From Chloroflexota bacterium (GTDB lineage: Bacteria > Chloroflexota > Anaerolineae > UBA4142): a stretch of DNA of 5,182 nt. Numbering within the stretch: the stretch's first letter is position 1; each line of letters begins with the position of its first letter. Below, in pieces: positions 1 through 5,182 of this stretch. The DNA is taken from assembly GCA_016200825.1 (NCBI GenBank), contig JACQEA010000064.1, positions 1-5,182 of the forward strand. The letters are read 5' to 3'. A model generated the notes under the pieces. It ran no database searches. It was given only the letters and a program-made list of their open reading frames with translations, and was not told the DNA's origin. A program made the translations under genes and the position numbers.

Positions 1-897
1 AAATGCAATGCCGCGTTTGCGGACGAGATAACCCAACCACGCGAGATTCAGCGCGTAAAATTCCGCGAGCAACAACGCGCCCATCGCGACCAACAGCACG
101 TTGTTGAAAAGAACGGCGCAGAAAAATATCGCGAGCGTGGCAAAAATATCTGCGACCGCTACTTGATAAAAAAATGGCACGCTCGTGAAAAATTTTTTGC
201 CGCGCTTGCGCAGCCGCATCAACGTCAACGCGCGCGCGCGCAGAAAATCGGTGCGCAGAACTTGCGGCAGCGTGTACTGTTTGGAATGCGTCGCGGTCAC
301 GCGCGCGTCCAACACGATGCGTCGCCCGTCCGCCCACACGCGTTGACCAAATTCGGTGTCTTCAGCGATGCTGGCGCCGCGATAATTTTCGTCAAAGCCG
401 CCGTGCGCTTGAAAAATTTCGCGGCGCATTGCCGCCAGACTCGTGTAGAAAACGCCGATGCGTTCACGCGGCAAACGCGCATACGAGAAACGCATCCACA
501 AATTTTTATAGTTGCTCGCGAAATCCGCGAACGGAATGTCGGCGGCAAGCAAACCGACGACGCCCGCGATCTGCGGATCCGCGAAATCCTCTACCACTTT
601 TTCGAGCGCATCGCGCGCCACGATCACGTCATCGTCGGTGAAAAATAAAATCTCGCCGCTGGCGAATTGCGCGCCGCGATTTTTCGCGCGCGCCGCGCCG
701 ATATTTTTGATGCACTTGATCAGACCACAATCGAATTGTTCGGCGATCTGCGCGCTCTGATCCGTCGACGCGTCATCCACTACAATTATTTCGTAGGGTG
801 GTTGGGAAGATTTCTGCAACGCTTCCAAACACGCGCCAAGTGTTTCTGCTCCGTTGTGCGTGGGGATAATGACCGAGACGCGCGCGGGTGAATTCAT
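1..897 (-). CDS. Family 2 glycosyltransferase, membrane-associated (3' end off the window)
   Basis: The reading frame is open from an ATG at 897 to the left edge, giving 299 residues with no stop, so the C-terminus is missing. It should transfer a sugar from a nucleotide-sugar donor to an acceptor at the inner face of the membrane. The GT-A fold signature is clear. The N-terminal strand VSVIIPTHNG (residues 7-16) is followed by the donor-binding VVDDAST (39-45), GAARAKNRG (67-75), and the metal-binding acidic cluster FTDDDV (86-91, DxD type). Further on are GGFDE (166-170) and AEDTEFGQRVW (178-188), the usual ED...QRxW catalytic-base region. Hydrophobic segments at about 248-275 and 276-292 predict membrane anchoring. 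The ATG is the only plausible start, because an in-frame TAA lies at 918-916. No Shine-Dalgarno precedes it, and the promoter implies a leader of only about 10 nt. Donor and acceptor cannot be told from sequence. Fold call is firm; pathway (polysaccharide, glycolipid or protein glycosylation) is open. Confidence 0.92.
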   Translation of the reverse strand, partial: MNSPARVSVIIPTHNGAETLGACLEALQKSSQPPYEIIVVDDASTDQSAQIAEQFDCGLIKCIKNIGAARAKNRGAQFASGEILFFTDDDVIVARDALEKVVEDFADPQIAGVVGLLAADIPFADFASNYKNLWMRFSYARLPRERIGVFYTSLAAMRREIFQAHGGFDENYRGASIAEDTEFGQRVWADGRRIVLDARVTATHSKQYTLPQVLRTDFLRARALTLMRLRKRGKKFFTSVPFFYQVAVADIFATLAIFFCAVLFNNVLLVAMGALLLAEFYALNLAWLGYLVRKRGIAF

Positions 898-914
898 TCG
901 ACTAACTGCGCGCG

Positions 915-943
915 ATTATACACAAAGGTTGCAAGTTGGTCAA
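915..943 (-). promoter_or_regulatory. Sigma70-type promoter of the glycosyltransferase gene
   Basis: On the minus strand a -35 box TTGACC (943-938) and a perfect -10 box TATAAT (920-915) are separated by exactly 17 bases. The expected transcription start is near 908, about 10 nt before the ATG at 897. This would give a very short leader with no visible Shine-Dalgarno. The gene is therefore probably transcribed separately from the exoprotein gene, which ends in a terminator upstream. Confidence 0.75.
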
Positions 944-944
944 T

Positions 945-1007
945 TTATGTCGGCGGCGCGGCAATTGGGTTCAGGATGCGTGCGCTCAAGGGGCGAGGCA
1001 TTTGCAT
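945..1007 (-). CDS. Possible 20-residue small ORF with a strong Shine-Dalgarno
   Basis: A 21-codon minus-strand frame starts with ATG at 1007 and stops with TAA at 947-945. It is preceded by GGAGGAG (1019-1013) at a spacing of 5 nt, the best ribosome-binding site in the window. The peptide begins MQMPRPLSAR, is proline- and alanine-rich, and has no membrane segment. Against it: it starts inside one arm of the 989-1089 inverted repeat, it lies just after the terminator of the gene upstream, and I see no promoter of its own. It could well be chance. I do not recognise it. Confidence 0.15.
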   Translation of the reverse strand: MQMPRPLSARILNPIAAPPT

Positions 1008-1089
1008 CCAAACTCCTCCAAAATAAACTTGGCGGGCATAAACCCGCCAAGAATTTTTCAGATATTGATCTTGCAAATGCCTCGCCTCT
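989..1089. repeat. Nested inverted repeat (MITE- or REP-like palindromic element)
   Basis: A perfect 15-base inverted repeat, GGCGAGGCATTTGCA at 992-1006 and its reverse complement at 1072-1086, flanks the 9-bp hairpin at 1028-1051. The outer stem extends to 18 pairs (989-1006 with 1072-1089) if one G-T pair is allowed. The unit spans about 101 bases between the exoprotein stop codon and the glycosyltransferase promoter. Arms this long and perfect are far more than an intrinsic terminator needs. That suggests a dispersed palindromic element that brings or surrounds the terminator. Membership of a family is inference and needs other genomic copies. Confidence 0.6.
1020..1051 (-). terminator. 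Rho-independent terminator of the exoprotein gene
   Basis: On the minus strand a perfect 9-bp GC-rich stem (CTTGGCGGG at 1051-1043 pairing with CCCGCCAAG at 1036-1028, 6-nt loop) is followed by the T-rich tract TTTATTTT (1027-1020). It lies about 50 nt past the TAA at 1106-1104. On the plus strand the hairpin is also followed by a short T run (1054-1058), so it could work in both directions, although no plus-strand gene needs it. Confidence 0.8.
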
Positions 1090-1103
1090 ACAACACTATA
1101 TCC

Positions 1104-3967
1104 TTATTGCGCAAAGAGCGCAAACGTCCCGGTGAAATTCACCGTCGCGGTGGCAACTCCATCCACGATCGTAAAGGGAACATCCACCCAACTACTGCCG
1201 TCCCAAAATTTCAACTTGAACGTTACTCCGGAAAATCCGACTGGTACCGCGAATGAAACTTGCATCGTGGCGCCGCCGGGCAAGGTGGAAACATTCGCGC
1301 CGCCGCTCATCACCGATATCATCAGCGAAGAAAAGAATATTGCGCCGGTCGGTACTGCGCCCGGCAAGTTCGTAAAACCAAGCGGGGTGATGATCGCGCT
1401 GTCACCCGCGCCCGCCGAAAAGTTGACGCTACTGCCATTGCTAAAGATCAAATTCGTTCCGACGCCGGGGGTGAAGGCAATTGGTATACTATTGAAGCCC
1501 GGGGGTGGCGTGAATGGGAACGGCGGCGCGTCGGGTCCGGGGATGATAATGATTGGTGCTGGGTTCAAGCAATCTGCAAACGCTTGCAAGCAGGGATACG
1601 AATCCGAATTCATTTTCCAAATCGTTGTGAAATCCCAACCGGTGAACGTGCTTTGCGTTTTCATTTGCGCGGTTGTCTTGCCGGTGCCGCCCGCGCTGGT
1701 AGATTGCCCGGAGGTTTGCGTGTCCCAAAAATTGTTCGTAAAGGTTCCAGGATCATCAATGCCAACCAGACCGCCAACATTCGTCGTCCCGCTTACCGCG
1801 CCGGCGTTGAAGGATGTGGTGATAGTGCCACCATTATTCTCCCCCACCACCCCGCCGACATTATTTGTTCCAGTCACCGCACCCGTGTTGTAGGAATTGC
1901 TAATAGTGCCAAAATTATTCTCCCCCACCAGCCCGCCGACTTTATCCCGCTCACCGCGCCCGTGTTGTAGGAATTGCTGACGATGCTAAAACTTTGTCCC
2001 GCTAGCGCACCGACCAGGGATTGTCCAGTGATATTCGCGGACACCAGTCCAACATTCTTGAGCGTCGCATCAGAAAGGGTGGAGCCAAACAAGCCAACGT
2101 AATCTGTGGAAGGACGATTGATGAACAAGCCGGTAATCGTGTGCATATCACCGTTAAATATTCCACCGAAGTTGGTGATGTTCCCATCACCGATGGGCAT
2201 AAAGCCCGCGGTGGTGAATCCCGCGTCGTTGTTCGTCGCGCTCGCGTCAATGTCTGTGCCCAGCGCATAGTTGCCGTTCACATTTGTATTCATATCTTGC
2301 AGATTTTGCAAGGTGTTCACGAGCATATACGCGGTGAAATTGCCGCCGACGATACTCGAATTCAGAAGAACGTGGGCGGAGAAATCGGTTGGGTTTTCAT
2401 ATTTTGTTAATAATAGAGTTGCCGTTGGGTTGTAGAAAAACGTGATGGTGCCGGTGCTGAGATTAAAAACGACCTGACTGCAAGCACAATCGAATTCGAT
2501 GTCTCCACTTCCATCTGCATCCGAATCCGCGCGCAAGACCAAACTGCCCGCGCCGGTATTGGCAATGGTCGTTCCAAACACCCCGATGTAAATATCGTTG
2601 TGAGCCCTCAATGTCAACGTGTTGGCGCTCGACCAAGCGATGCTATCCTGGACGCTGATGTTCCCGGCTTGTCCGCCGGCAGACGAGGTTTGAATCGTGA
2701 CATTCGCGGCGTTCAATTGCGAACTGAGCGCGGCGCCAGTAATATTTCCGCCGCTGAACTTGATAAAGAAATCCGTGGGGTCGAGCAACAGCATCCCGGT
2801 TTTTCCGTGCGCCGCGCGTAAATCAATCACGCCATCATAGTTGACTTGATGCGCAGAAATTTCTACTGCGCCGCCGTTGCCGCTCTGCGTGCCGCCGCGC
2901 GCGAGAATCGTTCCGTAAAAATTGACCGCGTCGGACGCCAGCATATTCACCGCGCCGCCGTTCGCATTTCCAATTCCCGACGCGTCGATCACGCTTCCGC
3001 GTGCCATCGTCAACGCGCCGCCCGCGCGCAAATTCACTAATCCGCTGGGGCTGGTCACGCGCGAGTCGCCGCTCAAAGTCAAATTGCCGCTGGAGAGCAC
3101 ATCCAACGCGCTCACATTGTTCGCGAGCAAATCGAACGCGGCGTTAACGCCACTGCCGATAATGCTGACGTGCGCGGAATTGTCGACGCGGATAAAACTA
3201 TCGAGATTCACGTTTTCCACATGAACTTTTTCGCTCGCTTCAACTTCAATCGCGGGCTTGGTCGCGTCATTCGTCGTCACTTGCGAATTGCTCACCGTGA
3301 CATTTTGCGATTGGCTGATCTTGATTTGATTCGTCGTCACGCTCGTCACCGCGACGTTTTGCGATTTAGAAACCGCGACGCCTTGCTGAACGGTGAACGC
3401 GCTCAAATTGATGCCAATGCTATTCGCAATCGTCACACTGCCGTCAATCACACTGCGCGAGCCATTCGCGGAACCGCGCAATGAAAAATTACTCAGTCCG
3501 TTGATCGAAATATTTTCGCGATACGTGCCGCCGTCCACAAAAACCGCGCGGTCATTCGCGACGATCGTCGCGGCATTCTGCGCGAAAAAGTTGATCGCGG
3601 CTTGAATCGGCGTCGCGGATTTTGTGCAATTGGAAAAAATGCCGCAGTCGCTCAAAAAGCGATACGTCGTTCCGTTGAATAAAAGGTACGGATCAGGTGC
3701 CGCATTTGCAGTTGTGTTGGCGGAAGATGAACTACTTGCGGAATTCGATGCGGTGGTTGTGCTCGCGGCAGATGCTGGAGCAGAAACAGAAGTTAAAGTG
3801 GTGGAGGCGGGAGTAAAATTCGCCGGCGGATTCGTTGGCGCAGGAGTCGGGGACGCGGCAACTGGCATCGTCGTAGGACCATCGGCAAAAACCGGCGATG
3901 GCGCGAGCATTTGCGTCAACAACAACGCGGTCGCAATCAAGAGCGCGAGCGAAACTCTACGCTTCAA
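1104..3967 (-). CDS. Secreted beta-helix / GLUG-repeat surface protein (one-base frameshift)
   Basis: With one base restored near 1946 this is a single protein of about 954 residues; as written, translation leaves the repeat frame after residue 674 and stops at 1874. Residues 1-28 are a signal peptide (MKRR, hydrophobic core, likely cleavage after VFA). Residues 30-92 form a Ser/Thr/Ala/Pro-rich linker. About 95-290 looks like a right-handed beta-helix (FVDGGTYRENISI, then short imperfect N/V/S repeats). About 290-405 resembles filamentous-haemagglutinin adhesins (GGAVNM, GGAVEIS, GMLLLDPTDFFI). About 555-620 (GTDIDAS, GGIFNGDMHTITGL) leads into GLUG repeats (Pfam Glug type). A typical post-GLUG cap follows (FWDTQTSG, TAQMK, GWDF, YPCLQ), then a beta-rich C-terminal domain ending FTGTFALFAQ. 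There is no LPXTG motif or membrane anchor. The start is TTG at 3967 behind GGGGG (3976-3972); later ATGs would lose the signal peptide. Likely role is adhesion or a surface matrix; ligand unknown. Confidence 0.85.
1761..2101 (-). repeat. Tandem GLUG repeats within the exoprotein
   Basis: Repeated units of about 24-26 residues follow the pattern VGGLVGENN, GTI, NSYNTGAVSG. The first (YVGLFG...NITG) and second (LVGALAG...GAVSG) units are divergent. The next two are close to each other at both protein and DNA level, and a half unit (VGGLVG) closes the array before the cap. The two near-identical copies of about 72 bases are a natural place for unit gain or loss. The frameshift falls at the junction between units two and three. 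Confidence 0.85.
1938..1951 (-). other. Frameshift site in the exoprotein gene
   Basis: Upstream frame: AGC GGG ATA AAG TCG gives SGIKS and then non-repeat sequence. Adding one G to the GGG run (minus strand 1948-1946) gives AGC GGG GAT AAA GTC GGC, which reads SGDKVGG and joins the GLUG pattern of both sides exactly. The missing base is therefore inferred to be one G of a four-G run. Homopolymer loss of this kind may be a sequencing error, a real mutation, or slipped-strand variation. Confidence 0.85.
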
Positions 3968-4119
3968 TTTTCCCCCGAGCGAAATCCGTACAAAATAAAA
4001 ACCGATACACTCGCTTTGTGCTAAAGTGCCGGTTACGCCACTCGCATTCCCTAGCCATAGGCGTCCATCTTTGGGCTAGCTAGAGATTACAGGCGTCCGG
4101 AGCAAACCTGTATTCTGTC
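3968..4119 (-). promoter_or_regulatory. Structured 5' leader, candidate riboswitch or attenuator
   Basis: From the predicted transcription start near 4119 to the TTG codon there are about 150 nt with dense complementary blocks (minus-strand sequence). TACAGG (4112-4107) pairs with CCTGTA (4093-4088). TCTCTAGC (4086-4079) pairs with GCTAGGGA (4055-4048) over 8 pairs including one G-U; a competing pair is CTAGCC (4079-4074) with GGCTAG (4056-4051). CCGGACGCC (4100-4092) pairs with GGCGTAACCGG (4039-4029) over 9 pairs with a 2-nt bulge. GGACGCCT occurs twice (4098-4091, 4066-4059) and GCGAGTG twice (4045-4039, 4014-4008), so partners can be exchanged. A terminator-like hairpin ends the leader. 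I cannot place it in a known class: the c-di-GMP-I consensus does not fit. Structure is read by eye; ligand or trigger is unknown. Confidence 0.55.
3992..4033 (-). terminator. Intrinsic terminator in the leader (attenuator) before the exoprotein start
   Basis: On the minus strand ACCGGCACT (4033-4025) pairs with AGTGTATCGGT (4011-4001) as two helices of 5 and 4 pairs separated by a 2-nt bulge. A 13-nt loop closes it, and the T-rich tract TTTTTATTTT (4001-3992) follows directly. It lies 24 nt before the start codon, so it would act on the gene itself and not on one upstream. Its 5' arm (ACCGG, 4033-4029) is also the 3' part of the long-range pairing with 4100-4092, so the two structures exclude each other. 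Confidence 0.55.
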
Positions 4120-4139
4120 GGGTAGATTATATGCTACCC
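4120..4139. promoter_or_regulatory. Dyad overlapping the -10 box, possible operator
   Basis: A perfect 6-8-6 inverted repeat, GGGTAG at 4120-4125 and CTACCC at 4134-4139, encloses the -10 box of the exoprotein promoter. A repressor bound here would block RNA polymerase. Because the predicted start site lies at its edge, it is more likely a DNA-level site than an RNA hairpin. It may also be chance; no regulator gene lies in the window. Confidence 0.35.
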
Positions 4140-4155
4140 CAATGAGTAATGTCAA
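4126..4155 (-). promoter_or_regulatory. Consensus sigma70 promoter of the exoprotein gene
   Basis: On the minus strand a perfect -35 TTGACA (4155-4150) and a perfect -10 TATAAT (4131-4126) are separated by 18 bases. The expected start is near 4119. Both hexamers are exact matches, so the promoter should be strong unless repressed or attenuated. This fits the presence of a terminator further down the leader. It makes the exoprotein gene a transcription unit separate from cysS-rlmB. Confidence 0.82.
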
Positions 4156-4263
4156 TTAGAAAGTCGTCAACGTTTTGCCAGCCAGAACCGTCTTCATTCC
4201 CATTCACCCGCCAATTTTTTCAAAGCCATTTTTCAAGAATAGATTGATGGGTAAGCAGATATT

Positions 4264-4964
4264 TCAGCGGATTGCTTTGCTTGCGCGCGCGCGCCGCGCC
4301 TCATACAACACAATCGAACCCGCGACTGCAACGTTGAGCGATTCGATCTTGCCCCACATTGGCACGCGCACCAGAAAATCGCATTGCGCGCGCACGAGCC
4401 GATGCAAGCCCGCGCCTTCATTCCCCAACACCAACGCGAGCGCGCCCGAAAAATCTACGCGCGATAATTCTTGCGCGCGCGGATCATTTTCTAATCCGAT
4501 CACCCACACATTCGCGCGTTTCAATTCTTGACTGCGCCTGCGCTGGCTTTCACGACCGCCGCAGTAACGCCAACCGCGCGACGTTCCGCGATAATCACGC
4601 CATGCACACCGACGGCTTCGGCAGTTCGAAGCAAGGTGCCGAAATTTTGCGGGTCTTGGACCGCATCGAGCAACAACAAAAATGCCGGCTCGCCGCGCGT
4701 GTGCGCGACCGCCAGCAATTCTTCGACTGACGCGTACTGATACGCCGCAACTTGCGCGACCACACCTTGATGATCGCGCGCGACCGCGTCCAGTTTTTCA
4801 CGCGGCACGTCTTGAACAACAATATGATTTTTCTGCGCCGCCGCAATCAATTCGCCGAGCGCGCCGCGTAGGTTTGCATCGCGCAGAATAAAAATTTTTT
4901 CAATCGCGCGCTGAGCGCGCAACGCTTCCAACACCGCGCGGCGACCGTAAAGAAATTCTGGCAT
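4264..4964 (-). pseudogene. rlmB: 23S rRNA 2'-O-methyltransferase, SpoU/TrmH family, RlmB-like, internally deleted
   Basis: The intact family member methylates the ribose of a guanosine in the peptidyl-transferase region of 23S rRNA (G2251 in E. coli) using S-adenosylmethionine. Residues 4-78 are the small substrate-binding domain (LYGRRAVLEAL at 5-15). The knotted SPOUT domain shows motif 1 (NFGTLLRTAEAVG, 107-119, with Asn107 and Arg113), then KASAGAV (139-145). The frame then runs into KN and TGA at 4523. A second frame, joined at about 4530, reads QELKRANVWVIGL and continues through motif 2 (LVLGNEGAGL) and motif 3 (VPMWGKIESLNVAVAG) to TGA at 4266. Compared with the family, the conserved EHLP-to-ARAL stretch of about 15 residues is absent; a deletion of about 46 nt explains both the gap and the shift. 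ATG 4964 is preferred over an upstream TTG (4985), which lies in repeat sequence. The cysS neighbour is typical. As written it should be inactive, unless this is an assembly error. Confidence 0.88.
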
Positions 4965-5044
4965 ATGGCAGATGGCTGATGGCAAATGGCTGATAGCAAA
5001 CGCTATTCGCGATCTGCCATCTGCTATTTGCCATCCGCTATTTC
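4962..5044. repeat. Palindromic short-token repeat between cysS and rlmB
   Basis: The gap is built of variants of a 6-7-base token (GATGGCA, GATAGCA, GCTATTT, TCTGCCA) arranged as an inverted repeat around the hairpin ATAGC-AAAC-GCTAT (4993-5006). Perfect 9-bp arms include GCAGATGGC (4968-4976) with GCCATCTGC (5016-5024), and ATGGCAAAT (4979-4987) with ATTTGCCAT (5026-5034). Several pairing registers are possible. One end touches the rlmB ATG, and the other covers the cysS stop codon and last lysine codons. No Shine-Dalgarno remains before rlmB. It looks like a dispersed intergenic palindrome; other copies are needed to prove it. Confidence 0.7.
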
Positions 5045-5182
5045 GCTTTCCATTTCGTTCCCTGCGCGTTATCTTCCAACGTCACACCCAACTTTGCCAA
5101 CTCATCGCGAATTTTGTCTGAGAGCGCAAATTGTTTTGCCGCGCGCAAATCATTCCGCGTTTGAATCAACAATTCGATGAAC
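5038..5182 (-). CDS. cysS: Cysteinyl-tRNA synthetase, C-terminal end (5' part off the window)
   Basis: The last 47 codons and the TAG stop (5040-5038) are present. The enzyme charges tRNA-Cys with cysteine in the cytoplasm. The fragment matches the C-terminal helical (DALR-like) domain of CysRS: LLIQTRNDLRAAKQFALSD, then KIRDELAKLGVTLEDNAQG, ending GTKWKAK. In the family this is the pattern R-x-x-x-R-x-x-K-x-(F/W)-x-x-(S/A)-D-x-I-R-(D/E)-x-L, LGI-x-(L/V)-x-D, then G-(T/V)-x-W. The catalytic HIGH and KMSKS motifs lie outside the window. The stop codon and last residues sit inside the intergenic palindrome. Followed by rlmB, a common arrangement in several bacterial phyla. Confidence 0.93.
   Translation of the reverse strand, partial: FIELLIQTRNDLRAAKQFALSDKIRDELAKLGVTLEDNAQGTKWKAK

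Noticed and set aside
229..241. CG dinucleotide run as a Z-DNA or regulatory site
   Set aside because: It encodes alternating Arg-Ala codons inside the glycosyltransferase and fits the GCG/CGC codon bias seen throughout.
163..648. Plus-strand open frame of 161 codons
   Set aside because: It is antisense to the glycosyltransferase, whose DDD and ED...QRVW motifs are unmistakable on the minus strand.
1132..1893. Plus-strand open frame of 253 codons, the longest on that strand
   Set aside because: It lies exactly antisense to the GLUG and C-terminal domains. Its proline- and valine-rich low-complexity translation reflects the repeats on the other strand, and no ribosome-binding site or promoter precedes it.
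1941..1951. Programmed -1 ribosomal frameshift in the exoprotein gene
   Set aside because: There is no X-XXY-YYZ heptamer; only A-AAG could slip. A single missing G restores the repeat exactly, so a base loss is simpler.
3624..3998. Plus-strand open frame of 124 codons opposite the signal peptide and linker
   Set aside because: Its Val/Ala/Gly-rich translation is the shadow of the Ser/Thr/Ala/Pro codons. The minus-strand signal peptide and promoter fix the coding strand.
4029..4119. Cyclic-di-GMP-I (GEMM) riboswitch
   Set aside because: GGACGCC and GTAACCGG fragments recall the class, but the GNRA-capped first helix and the GACGCAAAGCC core are absent.
4156..4263. Short frames of 11-12 codons and a terminator after rlmB
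   Set aside because: The frames have no Shine-Dalgarno or recognisable sequence, and no GC-rich hairpin with a T tract follows the rlmB stop.
4962..5044. CRISPR array or tandem repeat
   Set aside because: The tokens are 6-7 bases, inverted and imperfect, with no constant repeat of 25-35 bases and no unique spacers.

Overview
This window looks like a piece of a bacterial chromosome, most likely a member of the Chloroflexota (Anaerolineae-like). That placement is an inference. It rests on a heavy GCG/CGC codon bias, the cysS-rlmB gene order, a GLUG-repeat exoprotein with a C-terminal beta domain of a kind I associate with that phylum, and short palindromic intergenic repeats. All supported genes lie on the minus strand, so transcription runs from high to low coordinates.

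Layout in the direction of transcription. (1) 5182-5038: the last 47 codons of cysteinyl-tRNA synthetase (cysS). (2) About 4962-5044: a nested palindromic repeat filling the short gap and touching both the cysS stop codon and the rlmB start codon. (3) 4964-4264: an rlmB-like SpoU-family 23S rRNA 2'-O-methyltransferase, broken by an internal deletion of about 46 nt that shifts the frame. (4) 4263-4156: a 108-base gap with no gene or terminator that I can support. (5) 4155-4126: a perfect-consensus sigma70-type promoter whose -10 lies in a dyad. (6) 4119-3968: a leader of about 150 nt with repeated sequence blocks, competing stems and an intrinsic terminator just before the start codon; it looks like an attenuator or riboswitch-type switch. 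(7) 3967-1104: a large secreted beta-helix/GLUG-repeat surface protein carrying a one-base frameshift inside the GLUG repeats. (8) 1051-1020: an intrinsic terminator nested inside a longer inverted repeat (989-1089). (9) 943-915: a second strong promoter. (10) 897-1: a family 2 glycosyltransferase that runs off the left edge.

Functionally, cysS-rlmB is a housekeeping translation cluster. The exoprotein and the glycosyltransferase are separate cell-surface units, each with its own promoter. The most interesting part is the leader of the exoprotein gene. Its architecture is that of a conditional transcription terminator, but I cannot match it from memory to a known riboswitch class. Two coding sequences are frame-disrupted within about 2.6 kb, so sequencing or assembly error must be excluded before reading either as biology.
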